Assembly: GCF_000145615.1 (NCBI RefSeq)
Contig: NC_014410.1
Span: forward strand, 1,096,001-1,160,000
Direction of reading: 5' to 3'
Origin: Thermoanaerobacterium thermosaccharolyticum DSM 571
Lineage (GTDB): Bacteria > Bacillota > Thermoanaerobacteria > Thermoanaerobacterales > Thermoanaerobacteraceae
Length of the DNA: 64,000 bases
In this document: in pieces, positions 35,720-44,384 of the stretch
Layout: every line of letters starts with the position of its first letter
How positions within the stretch are numbered: position 1 is the first letter of the stretch
Translations under genes and position numbers: made by a program
The notes under the pieces: model-generated
What the model was told of the DNA's origin: nothing
Seen by the model: only the letters and a program-made list of their open reading frames with translations
The model's database searches: none

Positions 35720-36274
35720 TTGAAATTTAAAAAAGTCACAGTAATTATTGTAATAATATTTACCATTTTGACAGTTTATGGCGTTAAAACCAACTGGTTT
35801 CTGAAACAGCTATATCCTAAAAAATTCAGCCAGCAGGTATACTTTTATTCAAATCAATATGGCGTTGATCCTTATTTGGTTTTTGCTATGATAAAGGCAG
35901 AGAGCAATTTTAATCCTGACATTGTTTCCAGTAAAGGTGCTATAGGCCTTATGCAGGTCATTCCTGAGACAGGAATTTGGGTAGCGAATTACATAGGTAT
36001 AAAAAATTTTAATGTAAATATGCTGTATAATCCCGATTATAACATAAATATAGGGACGTGGTATCTTAAATATCTTTTAAAACAATTTAATAACAATATC
36101 ACTTTAGCAGTTGCAGCATATAATGGTGGAAGCGGTAATGTTTCAAATTGGTTGAAGGATAAAAGGTATTCAGAAAATGGTAGCAATTTAAAAAAGGTAC
36201 CTTTTACAGAGACGGATAAATACATCAAAAAGGTGACTAAATACTACAAGATTTACAAGAGCTTGTATAAATAA
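35720..36274 (+). CDS. Lytic transglycosylase (SLT domain)
   Basis: 184-aa secreted or membrane-anchored murein lytic transglycosylase. It has an N-terminal signal anchor (about 4-22) and an SLT domain with the catalytic glutamate in MIKAESNFNP, then SSKGAIGLMQVIPETG and AAYNGGSGNV. It cleaves glycan strands with anhydro-muramic ends. TTG at 35720 follows GGAGG at good spacing; the longer frame lies inside coaE. Confidence 0.92.
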   Translation: MKFKKVTVIIVIIFTILTVYGVKTNWFLKQLYPKKFSQQVYFYSNQYGVDPYLVFAMIKAESNFNPDIVSSKGAIGLMQVIPETGIWVANYIGIKNFNVNMLYNPDYNINIGTWYLKYLLKQFNNNITLAVAAYNGGSGNVSNWLKDKRYSENGSNLKKVPFTETDKYIKKVTKYYKIYKSLYK

Positions 36275-36302
36275 TTTGAAATGGAATTGTGAGGGGGGTT
36301 AT

Positions 36303-36752
36303 ATGGATTTTGGTGTTGCGCTTCTTTCTATCATGTTATTTTTCAGCATTGTAGGGAAAAATAACAATGTTGCAGCTGCTATTTCAATGCTTTTGCTTAT
36401 TAAGCTTATGAATCTAGAAATAATTAATCAATATATATCGAAAAATGGGATAAATCTTGGTATAATAATATTGACAATGGGAGCTCTATCTCCGCTTGCG
36501 TTGAATAAGGTATCATTAAGCGATTTTATAAATGCCTCGAAAAGCATTGAAGGCCTTATTACAATTATCGCTGGAATAATTGTAGCTGTATTGGCATCTA
36601 TAGGTCTTGATACGATGAAGGTAGACACAAATGGTGTCGTTGGTGTTTTGCTAGGCACAGTAATTGGAGTAAGCTTTTTTAAAGGTGCACCGATAGGTCC
36701 AATGATAGCTCTCGGCATAACAACTATAATACTTAAGATATTTCGATTATAG
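36303..36752 (+). CDS. DUF441 (UPF0756, YtwI-like) membrane protein
   Basis: 149-aa protein with four hydrophobic segments and the family pattern NGINLGIIILTMGALSPLA, VGVLLGTVIGVSFFKGAPIGP. Function is unknown. ATG at 36303 follows GAGGGGGG. It stands between a lytic transglycosylase and pncB with short gaps, so it may be in one transcript with them. Confidence 0.85.
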   Translation: MDFGVALLSIMLFFSIVGKNNNVAAAISMLLLIKLMNLEIINQYISKNGINLGIIILTMGALSPLALNKVSLSDFINASKSIEGLITIIAGIIVAVLASIGLDTMKVDTNGVVGVLLGTVIGVSFFKGAPIGPMIALGITTIILKIFRL

Positions 36753-36767
36753 AGAGGGAGAATACAT

Positions 36768-37802
36768 ATGAAAATGATAAAGTATCTTGAAGATCTTAGG
36801 GAAGTTAAGGTGAGTGAAAATAGGGAATTTTTTTCTGCAACACATGAAGAAATAAAGAATGGCGCCACGACAGATGTATATTTTTTAAGAACTCAGGATA
36901 TTTTAAAACACTTAGGAATCGATGGGAAAGTCGTTACAGCAGAGATATTTGCACGAAAAAATGGAATTTTTGCAGGCTTGCCAGAAGTAAAAAGTGTTTT
37001 GAAAGATAAAAATATTGAAGTATGGTCTATAGATGAAGGAGAAACATTTGAACCTAAGGAAACAATCATGAGAATCATTGGACCTTACAATGAATTTGGG
37101 ACATATGAGACCGTCATATTAGGGATACTTGCAAGCTCTTGTGGGTGGGCAACTGCAGCAAGAGAGTTAAAAGAAGCTATTCCAGATAAACCGCTCCTTT
37201 GCTTTGGCGCAAGACACGTACATCCAGCGGTAGCACCTGTTATGGAAAGAGCTGCACTTATAGGTGGGGCAGATGATGCAAGCTGCATACTAGGAGCAAA
37301 ACTTGCTGGAAAAGAACCGAAAGGGACCGTCCCACATGCAGCATTTCTGATTGCCGGTGATACACTGCCTATAGCAAAAGCATACAGTGAAATAACGCCT
37401 GATGATGAGAAAATAACTATCTTAGTTGATACATTTAAGGATGAGATAGAGGAATCATTAAGAGTTGCTGAATATCTTGGTGATAGGTTATACGGAATAA
37501 GGTTAGACACACCGTCAGAAAGGGGAGGCGTTACAGCCAGCCTCGTTTATGAACTAAGACAGAGGCTTAATCAAAAAGGATACAATAACGTCAAAATTAT
37601 TGTGTCTGGCGGGCTTACACCTGAAAGAATAAAAGAACTTGCATTAAGTGGTGCAGATGCATTTGGCGTTGGAAGCTATATATCAGACGCTTCACCAATA
37701 GATATGACTATGGATATTAAAGAGGTAGAAGGAGAACCTATTGCTAAAAGAGGCAGAATTCCTGGAAGAATAGAAAATAAAAAATTAAAGAGAATAATAT
37801 AA
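36768..37802 (+). CDS. pncB: Nicotinate phosphoribosyltransferase
   Basis: 344-aa enzyme of NAD salvage that makes nicotinate mononucleotide from nicotinate and PRPP. It belongs to the short form found in archaea and some Firmicutes. Motifs include GARHVHPAVAP with the histidine region, LVDTFKDEIEESL, YGIRLDTPSERGG and the phosphate loop VSGGLTPERIKELA...FGVGSYIS. ATG follows AGAGGGAG 15 bp after the DUF441 gene. Confidence 0.9.
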   Translation: MKMIKYLEDLREVKVSENREFFSATHEEIKNGATTDVYFLRTQDILKHLGIDGKVVTAEIFARKNGIFAGLPEVKSVLKDKNIEVWSIDEGETFEPKETIMRIIGPYNEFGTYETVILGILASSCGWATAARELKEAIPDKPLLCFGARHVHPAVAPVMERAALIGGADDASCILGAKLAGKEPKGTVPHAAFLIAGDTLPIAKAYSEITPDDEKITILVDTFKDEIEESLRVAEYLGDRLYGIRLDTPSERGGVTASLVYELRQRLNQKGYNNVKIIVSGGLTPERIKELALSGADAFGVGSYISDASPIDMTMDIKEVEGEPIAKRGRIPGRIENKKLKRII

Positions 37803-37832
37803 TCAAGCAAGAAACTTCTTCTTGCTTGATTT
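37801..37832 (+). terminator. Rho-independent terminator
   Basis: Perfect 13-bp stem AATCAAGCAAGAA / TTCTTGCTTGATT with a 5-nt loop behind pncB. Confidence 0.82.
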
Positions 37833-37886
37833 AATATAATTTATTTTTTGCCGTAATATAAGTTTATGTAGTCGTATAAAAAAGTA

Positions 37887-37915
37887 TTGACACAAATTAA
37901 AAAACATTATATAAT
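37887..37915 (+). promoter_or_regulatory. Consensus promoter of tRNA-Leu
   Basis: Perfect TTGACA (37887-37892), 17-nt spacer, perfect TATAAT (37910-37915), 26 nt before the tRNA. Confidence 0.92.
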
Positions 37916-37941
37916 GACTATTGTGTTAGCGATGAAGACGC

Positions 37942-38026
37942 GCGGGGGTGGCGGAATAGGCAGACGCGTACGTTTGAGGGGCGTATGGAGTTATCCGTGC
38001 GGGTTCAAGTCCCGCCCTCCGCACCA
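37942..38026 (+). tRNA. tRNA-Leu (anticodon GAG), CCA encoded
   Basis: 85-nt class II tRNA. Acceptor GCGGGGG pairs with CCTCCGC (one G-U), the anticodon arm TACGT / GCGTA encloses TTGAGGG with GAG, a long variable arm follows, and the T arm is CGGG-TTCAAGT-CCCG. The CCA end is encoded. It reads CUC and CUU codons. Confidence 0.97.
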
Positions 38027-38052
38027 AAATATGAAAAAGAAATATTTTACAT

Positions 38053-38081
38053 AAAAAATAAGCCATTAAGGCTTTTTTTTT
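38053..38081 (+). terminator. Terminator of tRNA-Leu
   Basis: AAGCC-attaa-GGCTT, extended by A/T pairs, with a run of nine T. Confidence 0.85.
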
Positions 38082-38088
38082 ATGTTTA

Positions 38089-39007
38089 TTACCACTTTAG
38101 CATTATAAGTGACATAAATATAATAGTTATAATAGTTGTAGATGTTATAAATATGGACGCAAGTTTTACGTTTAAATTTCTCTCATCTGAATATATTACT
38201 GCTACTAGTGCTGTTGGCATTATTGAGCCTAGCATTATGGCTTTAATTGTCATTGAAGTTGTGCTGAAGAAAAGTGGCAGTGTAATAAACAATATTATAC
38301 CAGGTATGTACTTTATAATAAGGCCTTTTACAAGTGATACTATTTCGTCTTTATCTAGATTAAAATCAAGGAAGTATCCGATTACGAAAAGGGCTAAGGT
38401 AGTATTTGGCAGTGAAATTTGTTCTACAAGATTAACGATCAAGCCGGGAAATTTGAATCCAGCTATATTCAAAATAAACGAAATAATGTATGTATCAAAT
38501 GGAATGAAGTACAAGATTTTTTTGAAAACTTTTTTTATATCCAATTTATCATTTTCTGAAAATGCATATGCTATAATATAAGCAATCCCAAAGACGTTAA
38601 ATGAGTTACCCATGTCAAACATAGCAATGTGTAAAAGTCCATTATTTCCATATATCTGTTGAATAAAAGGAAATGCAAAAAGGCCGATGTTATACCCACA
38701 TAGTGAAATCATAAGCGTGCCTTTAGTTTCTCTTTTTAAGTTTGTTTTTTTTAAAAATTAAAAATCCCATTAGAAAAGTAATAATGCCTAGGATAAATCC
38801 AAAAAATGTTAAAACAAATAAATTGGTGTTTACTTTTGTAGTAAAAAAGACTTTTGCAATGCTGGCAGGTAGAGTTATATATATGATAAAGTTATTTAAT
38901 ACCTTTCCAGTCTCACTCGGTAAAAATTTCATCTTCTTTACTGCATAGCCTAAAAAAATTACTATAATGCTTATTGATATTTTTTGAAGTATGATTATCT
39001 GACTCAT
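38089..39007 (-). pseudogene. AEC-family transporter, frameshifted
   Basis: Two frames that together equal one auxin-efflux-carrier (AEC) permease of about 301 aa: 38723-39007 (94 aa, N-terminal, two to three helices) and the rest to 38089. The break is at an A8 run (plus-strand T8 near 38742-38752). Removing one A joins FLIFKK directly to TNLKRETKGTLMISLCGYN with normal family spacing. The C-terminal half keeps the FNVFGIAY and LPLFF regions. It could be a true mutation, a sequencing error in the homopolymer, or rescue by transcriptional slippage. The intact family exports organic acids or similar solutes. Confidence 0.85.
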
Positions 39008-39148
39008 CTGGATCCCCTTTCTGTGTTGTTAAATAAAATTATACTATATTATAACGATTATTTACATAGATTGTAACAAATTTATTAAATTATTATAAAA
39101 TATATTAAGGAAATATTAAAAAAATCTTAAAAAATTATTATGAAAACA

Positions 39149-39177
39149 TTGACTTTAGTAATAATGTTTGATAAAAT
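39149..39177 (+). promoter_or_regulatory. Promoter of the riboswitch transcript
   Basis: TTGACT (39149-39154), 17-nt spacer, TAAAAT (39172-39177), placed just before the leader RNA. Confidence 0.75.
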
Positions 39178-39197
39178 AAAAGAAACTTGTACATATT

Positions 39198-39315
39198 AGC
39201 AATCTTGCCGAATCCTATTTAGGTACGGAGGATTTTTCATGTTTTGGGGTTAATCTGCTATAAGCAGTAGGGATACCTTCTTATTCCGCACCCGTCAACT
39301 AACTCCGGAGGCAAA
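39198..39315 (+). ncRNA. c-di-AMP riboswitch (ydaO/yuaA leader)
   Basis: The leader carries the ordered ydaO landmarks: CTTGCCGAATCC, AGGTACGGAGGA, GGGGTTAATCTG, GCAGTAGGGATACCTTC, CCGCACCCGTCAACTAACTC and CGGAGGCAAAAAGGAAGGAG, which also includes the ribosome site. Such switches turn expression off when c-di-AMP is high and commonly precede cell-wall hydrolase and potassium-transport genes. An NlpC/P60 hydrolase follows, as expected. Confidence 0.92.
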
Positions 39316-39332
39316 AAGGAAGGAGATTAGCT

Positions 39333-40031
39333 ATGAATAGTCGATTAAGTAAATTAGTTTTTGGTGTATCCGTTTTCGGAATGACACTTGTAGGTTCTTC
39401 AATGTTGACGCATGTTTACGCAGACAATCTTGGAACTGGCATTGTGATTGGAAATAGTGTAAATATCAGAAGTGGTGGCAGTTTATCATCAAAAGTAATA
39501 ACTCAATTAAATTGGAATGACGTTGTCACTGTACTTGGACAGGAAAATGGCTGGTACAATATAAAATTATCTAATGGAACTGTTGGATGGATATATGGGC
39601 AATACCTTTCTTTAAGATCATCATCTAGCACAGTGTCTAGAGGGGATGTTGATAGAAGCGTTGTTTTAAGGCTGATAGACTTTGGTAAGAAGTTTTTAGG
39701 GACTAAATATGTCTATGGTGGTGAATCACCTTCTGGATTCGATTGTTCTGGATTTACGCAATATGTTTTTAAAAGTGTTGGCGTAAATTTGCCAAGAATG
39801 GCCGATGATCAAGCGACGGTTGGCACATATGTAGACAGAGGAAATTTACAGCCTGGTGATTTGGTGTTTTTTAAGACATTAGGTAGCAGCATAATAAATC
39901 ATGCTGGGATATACATAGGAAATGGAGAATTTATGCATGCCTCATCAGGTGCAGGAAAGGTCATGATCAGTTCACTTAAAGATGACTATTACAGCACTCA
40001 CTATGCGACAGCCAGAAGAGTCATACAATAA
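39333..40031 (+). CDS. Secreted SH3-NlpC/P60 endopeptidase
   Basis: 232-aa cell-wall hydrolase with a signal peptide (about 1-30), a bacterial SH3 domain (about 35-92, VNIRSGGSLSSKVI, GWIYGQYL) and an NlpC/P60 domain (about 105-232). Catalytic Cys is in SGFDCSGFTQYVF, His in IINHAGIYIG and the third polar residue in FMHASSG. It cleaves peptide stems of peptidoglycan. Expression is probably set by the c-di-AMP riboswitch directly upstream. Confidence 0.94.
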   Translation: MNSRLSKLVFGVSVFGMTLVGSSMLTHVYADNLGTGIVIGNSVNIRSGGSLSSKVITQLNWNDVVTVLGQENGWYNIKLSNGTVGWIYGQYLSLRSSSSTVSRGDVDRSVVLRLIDFGKKFLGTKYVYGGESPSGFDCSGFTQYVFKSVGVNLPRMADDQATVGTYVDRGNLQPGDLVFFKTLGSSIINHAGIYIGNGEFMHASSGAGKVMISSLKDDYYSTHYATARRVIQ

Positions 40032-40056
40032 ACTAAAGTTTTGTTTAAAGATTGAG

Positions 40057-40083
40057 AAAAGACACGTTGATGTGTCTTTTTTT
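40057..40083 (+). terminator. Rho-independent terminator
   Basis: AAAAGACAC / GTGTCTTTT perfect stem with a 6-nt loop and continued T-run. Confidence 0.9.
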
Positions 40084-40194
40084 AGTGGAATATTTGCGAA
40101 TTTCTACGCAATCATTTTATTGACTATTGAAGTTTATTAATATATTATTATATATTGTATAAAATTTGCATTTATGTGGAAGGAGATAACCTAA

Positions 40195-42018
40195 ATGGGG
40201 TTTGTAAGAGATGATATAAGGAACGTAGCTATAATAGCACATGTAGATCATGGCAAAACTACATTAGTAGACGGCATGCTAAAGCAGAGCGGCATCTTTA
40301 GGCAAAATGAAAAAGTTGAAGAGAGAGTAATGGACTCAAATGAGCTTGAAAGAGAAAGAGGAATTACTATTCTTTCAAAAAATACTGCCATTAGGTACAA
40401 TGGTGTAAAGATAAATATAGTTGATACGCCTGGGCATGCAGATTTTGGCGGTGAGGTAGAACGGGTACTAAAAATGGTTGACGGTGTATTATTACTTGTA
40501 GATGCTTTTGAAGGACCAATGCCTCAGACCAGATTTGTATTGAGCAAAGCTTTAGAGCTTAATTTAAAGCCTATTGTAGTTGTAAATAAAATCGATAGGC
40601 CAGATGCTAGACCTGAAGAGGTAATTGACGAAGTGCTTGATTTATTTATAGAGCTTGGTGCCGATGATGATCAAATTGATTTTCCTGTTGTATACGCATC
40701 TGCTAGGGAAGGGGTTGCTAAGTTAAATTTGAAAGATGAGTCAGTGGATTTGCGCCCACTTTTTGATACAATTTTAAAGGAAATTCCGGCACCAGAAGGC
40801 AATATAGATGACCCACTGCAACTTATTGTTACGACACTTGATTATGACGATTATATTGGAAGAATCGCTATTGGAAAAGTTGTAAGAGGCAAAATCGTAT
40901 CAGGTGAAAATGTCGCCATATGTAAAAGAGATGGATCTGTACAAAATGTAAAACTGAGTAATTTATACCAATATGAAGGCTTAAAAAGGGTTCAAGTTGA
41001 GGATGCCTTGCTGGGTGATATAGTGGCTGTATCAGGTATAAGCGATATAGAAATAGGTGAAACTATAGCGGATCCTGAAAAACCTGAGCCGGTTGATTTT
41101 GTCGAAATAGAAGAACCTACAATTTCAATGACTTTTGGAGTAAATACTAGTCCCTTTGCAGGAAGAGAAGGCAAGTATGTTACATCTAGACACCTTAGAG
41201 AAAGGCTATTTAGAGAGCTTGAAACAAATGTTGCATTAAGGGTTGAAGAAACTGAAACGACAGAAGCATTTAAGGTATCTGGACGTGGTGAGCTACATCT
41301 ATCCATTTTGATAGAAACCATGAGAAGAGAAGGTTATGAGCTGCAAGTATCTAAACCTACTGTTATTATAAAAGAGATAAATGGCGTCAAGCATGAGCCT
41401 ATAGAGCTTGTGACGATTGATATACCTGAGGACTTTATGGGAGTAGTTATGGAGAAGATGGGCTCTAGAAAAGGGGAGCTTATGGACATGCATACATTAA
41501 AACCAGGCACATTAAGGCTTAAATTTAAAATACCAACAAGAGGCCTCATAGGGTATCGCTCTGAATTTCTTACAGATACAAAAGGAAATGGGATAATGAC
41601 GTCTGTCATATATGATTATGAACCATATAAAGGTGATATACCCACAAGGTCTAGAGGTTCTCTAGTGGCTTTTGAAGCTGGTACAACAACGACGTATGGA
41701 CTTTACAATGCGCAGGAAAGAGGAACTCTTTTTGTAGGACCTGGTGTTGAAGTGTATGAAGGTATGATAGTTGGTGAAAATTCTAGAAGTGAGGATATAG
41801 ATGTCAATGTATGCAAGAAAAAGCATGTTACTAATTTACGTTCCGCAACTGCAGATGAGGCATTAAGACTTTCACCGATTAGAGAAATGTCTCTTGAAGA
41901 GGCTTTGGAGTTTATCGCCAACGATGAACTTGTAGAGGTTACGCCTAAAAGCATAAGGCTTAGAAAGAAAATATTGAGCGCACAACAAAGGTATAAAAAT
42001 GCCAAATATAAGCAGTAA
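40195..42018 (+). CDS. typA: Ribosome-associated GTPase TypA/BipA
   Basis: 607-aa translational GTPase that helps ribosome assembly and stress adaptation. G motifs are [19 protein letters not shown] and NKIDRP. EF-G-like domains II, III and V follow, then the BipA-specific C-terminal domain (from about residue 480, [22 protein letters not shown]). ATG follows AAGGAGATAA. Monocistronic, with a terminator behind it. Confidence 0.97.
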   Translation: MGFVRDDIRNVAIIAHVDHGKTTLVDGMLKQSGIFRQNEKVEERVMDSNELERERGITILSKNTAIRYNGVKINIVDTPGHADFGGEVERVLKMVDGVLLLVDAFEGPMPQTRFVLSKALELNLKPIVVVNKIDRPDARPEEVIDEVLDLFIELGADDDQIDFPVVYASAREGVAKLNLKDESVDLRPLFDTILKEIPAPEGNIDDPLQLIVTTLDYDDYIGRIAIGKVVRGKIVSGENVAICKRDGSVQNVKLSNLYQYEGLKRVQVEDALLGDIVAVSGISDIEIGETIADPEKPEPVDFVEIEEPTISMTFGVNTSPFAGREGKYVTSRHLRERLFRELETNVALRVEETETTEAFKVSGRGELHLSILIETMRREGYELQVSKPTVIIKEINGVKHEPIELVTIDIPEDFMGVVMEKMGSRKGELMDMHTLKPGTLRLKFKIPTRGLIGYRSEFLTDTKGNGIMTSVIYDYEPYKGDIPTRSRGSLVAFEAGTTTTYGLYNAQERGTLFVGPGVEVYEGMIVGENSRSEDIDVNVCKKKHVTNLRSATADEALRLSPIREMSLEEALEFIANDELVEVTPKSIRLRKKILSAQQRYKNAKYKQ

Positions 42019-42023
42019 ATAAT

Positions 42024-42056
42024 AAAAGGGTTGTCACATAACGTGCATGACCCTTT
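42024..42056. terminator. Terminator between convergent genes
   Basis: AAAAGGG...CCCTTTTTT stem with inner pairs, T-run on the plus strand and A-run upstream, between typA and the transglycosylase gene. Confidence 0.75.
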
Positions 42057-42057
42057 T

Positions 42058-42639
42058 TTATTTTGATAAATCATCTATGATTTTATTTATATAGTTTACT
42101 GTTTCATCATATGGTGGTACGCCACTGTATTTTTCTACTGCTGCTTCCCCAGCATTGTAAGCTGCCAAAGCCAGAGTTGTATTGTTGTATTTATTAAGAA
42201 GTTGACTTAACAACTTTGTTCCTCCATCAATATTTTCTCCAGGATCAAAGGGATTGTCTATTCCTAAATATTGAGCAGTCGATGGCATTAACTGCATAAG
42301 ACCCATTGCACCAGCATTTGATACAGCATACGGATTGTAATTTGATTCGGTTTTTATGACAGCATTTATCAATTCTGGACTAACTCCATATTTCTTTGAA
42401 GCTTCATTAATGTAATCAGCTATATTAGCAATTGATGTTTTGTTTACATTAACTGGTTTTACATCTGCTGACTTATTTGCTTCAGTTATATAATTATTTG
42501 TATTTACAGAGCCTTCACTTATTAAGTCGTTTAAAATATCCTGAAATGAATTATTCTGGTTTGTGAGGTTTATATTTACAGGTAACCGTGATTGGATTTC
42601 ATTAAATTTACTTTCAATCAATGAATTAATATAATCCAA
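42058..42639 (-). CDS. Lytic transglycosylase (SLT domain), no signal peptide
   Basis: 193-aa protein with an SLT domain in its C-terminal ~115 residues: glutamate in [24 protein letters not shown] and [15 protein letters not shown]. The N-terminal ~75 residues are polar and carry no evident signal peptide or membrane helix, resembling flagellum- or spore-associated lytic enzymes. TTG at 42639 follows AAGGAGG. Monocistronic. Confidence 0.9.
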   Translation of the reverse strand: MDYINSLIESKFNEIQSRLPVNINLTNQNNSFQDILNDLISEGSVNTNNYITEANKSADVKPVNVNKTSIANIADYINEASKKYGVSPELINAVIKTESNYNPYAVSNAGAMGLMQLMPSTAQYLGIDNPFDPGENIDGGTKLLSQLLNKYNNTTLALAAYNAGEAAVEKYSGVPPYDETVNYINKIIDDLSK

Positions 42640-42791
42640 TTCAAAAACCTCCTTTTTTATATATATTTCGACATGAATTAAAAAAATCCTTTAACTATTA
42701 AAAAATGAGAAAATAGTCCTAAGAAATATTTTAAAGTAGTTTAAAAAGGAATTTATGCATTTATGTAGAATATATTTTATAGGTGATTATG

Positions 42792-43583
42792 GTGTATGCA
42801 AAAGAAGAAAACAAGAAAAATGTTAAAATTAGCTTAAAAAAAGCTGTTCTTTTATTATTTTTATCAATATTTGTTTCTGTGTTAATAGGTTTTTTAATAA
42901 CACAGTTTTTGATAAGACCTTACTTATCTAAAATAAGCAGCAGCACTAAGTACAGTTATTCTCTAAAAATGCCTCAATTAAATTATTATCTTGTTAAAAT
43001 AGGAGAATACGACAATGAAAGGGATGCAGACTACAATTTAAATTTGCTTATCATGAAAGGAATTTATGGGGAATCAATAAAAAGCAATGATAAATATATT
43101 TTAAGCGTAGGATATTTTATTGATAAAGATGAAGCCAATAATTTAAGTTTAAAACTTAATAAAAGTGGTATCATATCGTCTGTTGTTATAAACAATGGTC
43201 CTATTTATGAAATATCTTACGAGGAAAATTCAAAAGATGATGTAAAGACTGCATTAGATAATATAAACAGCTTTTATAATAATCTATCGCATTTATCCGA
43301 GCTGTCATATAAAATAGCTTTTGGAATTGCCAGTGAAAAAGATATAGATGAGACAGAGTTGTACTTTAAAAAATACAGTGAAGTGCCTTATAATATAAGA
43401 AGTGATAATAATTTAAAAAAAATTGTAGAGAGTACAATGGCTATTAATGGTCATATTTTAAACAATTTTAAAGATATTAAAACTTCATTTGAGCTTAATG
43501 ATGGAAATGCTTATGGCTTAACACAGAAGCTGTTTATTGATTCTATAATGGAATATTATAGTAAGATGAGTTCTTTGAAATAG
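42792..43583 (+). CDS. Membrane protein with SPOR-like domain
   Basis: About 263 aa. One transmembrane helix (near residues 20-42) is followed by an extracytoplasmic SPOR-like segment (YYLVKIGEYDNERDADYNLNLLIMKGIYGE, then LSVGYFIDKDEANNLSLKLNKSG) and a helical tail of about 110 residues. SPOR domains bind denuded glycan strands at division or engulfment sites. GTG at 42792 has an AGGTG site 6 nt upstream; an ATG one codon earlier is also possible. It precedes the hydrogenase signalling genes by 12 nt but may be functionally separate. Confidence 0.7.
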   Translation: MYAKEENKKNVKISLKKAVLLLFLSIFVSVLIGFLITQFLIRPYLSKISSSTKYSYSLKMPQLNYYLVKIGEYDNERDADYNLNLLIMKGIYGESIKSNDKYILSVGYFIDKDEANNLSLKLNKSGIISSVVINNGPIYEISYEENSKDDVKTALDNINSFYNNLSHLSELSYKIAFGIASEKDIDETELYFKKYSEVPYNIRSDNNLKKIVESTMAINGHILNNFKDIKTSFELNDGNAYGLTQKLFIDSIMEYYSKMSSLK

Positions 43584-43594
43584 GGGAGTGTAGC

Positions 43595-43948
43595 ATGAAG
43601 CTTGCGGAAGTAAGAGAAATATTAAAAGCAGAAGTTCTTTGCGGACATGAGAGATTGTCAGAAGAAGTTAATACTGCTTGCGGTGCAGACCTTATGAGTG
43701 ATGTCTTAGCTTCTAAAGATGAGAAATCATTGCTGCTAACGGGACTTACAAATGTACAAGTTGTAAGGACAGCAGAAGTATTAGGTGATATCATATGTAT
43801 TGTGTTTGTAAGGGGCAAAGAACCTGGACGTGAGATTTTGGAAATGGCTGATTCTGCTTCAATTGTCATTATGAAAACTGATTATCCTCTTTTTATTGCA
43901 TGTGGCCTTTTATACAAAAATGGACTTAATTGTGGGAGTGATTCTTAA
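43595..43948 (+). CDS. DRTGG-domain protein 1
   Basis: 117-aa protein consisting of one DRTGG-type domain (regulatory fold also found in some phosphotransacetylases and CBS proteins). Landmarks are VLCGHERLSEEVNTACGADLMSDVL and LLLTGLTNVQVVRTAEVLGDI. It likely binds a small ligand or partner. Starts 12 nt after the preceding gene and 3 nt before the next, so cotranscribed with the sensory hydrogenase genes. Confidence 0.8.
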   Translation: MKLAEVREILKAEVLCGHERLSEEVNTACGADLMSDVLASKDEKSLLLTGLTNVQVVRTAEVLGDIICIVFVRGKEPGREILEMADSASIVIMKTDYPLFIACGLLYKNGLNCGSDS

Positions 43949-43950
43949 TC

Positions 43951-44370
43951 GTGAAGCCATATATAATGGATTTTGATGTTAAAGCAAGAGATTTTTCATC
44001 TGCAGGGGAATCGTCAAGTACATTTAGAAAGACTTTACTGATGCTTTCTGTACCATCAGATATTGTAAGAAGGGCTTCGATAGCAGCTTATGAAGCGGAG
44101 ATGAATATCGTTATTCATTCATATGGTGGTAAAATGCATTTTGAAATATATTCAGATAAAATAGTTATTATAGCGGAAGATACTGGGCCAGGCATAAAAG
44201 ATTTAGAACTTGCGATGACAGAAGGATATTCTACGGCTCCAAAGGAGGTAATAGAGATGGGATTTGGAGCAGGAATGGGTTTACCTAATATGAAAAGAAA
44301 TGCTGATGTAATGGATATTGTCAATCATGATGAGAATGGTACCAAAATCGTCATGACAATTAATATTTAA
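43951..44370 (+). CDS. RsbW/SpoIIAB-like ATPase (anti-sigma type)
   Basis: 139-aa GHKL ATPase of the serine kinase/anti-sigma class. The N-box is in AAYEAEMNIVIHSYGG, G1 in AEDTGPGIKD and G2 in GFGAGMGLPNMKR. Such proteins phosphorylate an antagonist or bind a sigma factor; no partner sigma or STAS gene is adjacent. Its place between a DRTGG protein and a sensory hydrogenase suggests a role in transducing a hydrogen or redox signal. GTG start. Confidence 0.85.
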   Translation: MKPYIMDFDVKARDFSSAGESSSTFRKTLLMLSVPSDIVRRASIAAYEAEMNIVIHSYGGKMHFEIYSDKIVIIAEDTGPGIKDLELAMTEGYSTAPKEVIEMGFGAGMGLPNMKRNADVMDIVNHDENGTKIVMTINI

Positions 44371-44384
44371 GGTGGTTGTTTGTA

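Noticed and set aside
38702-38760. Programmed -1 frameshift at A-AAA-AAC in the AEC transporter
   Set aside because: A -1 slip leads straight to a stop; only loss of one base restores the frame.
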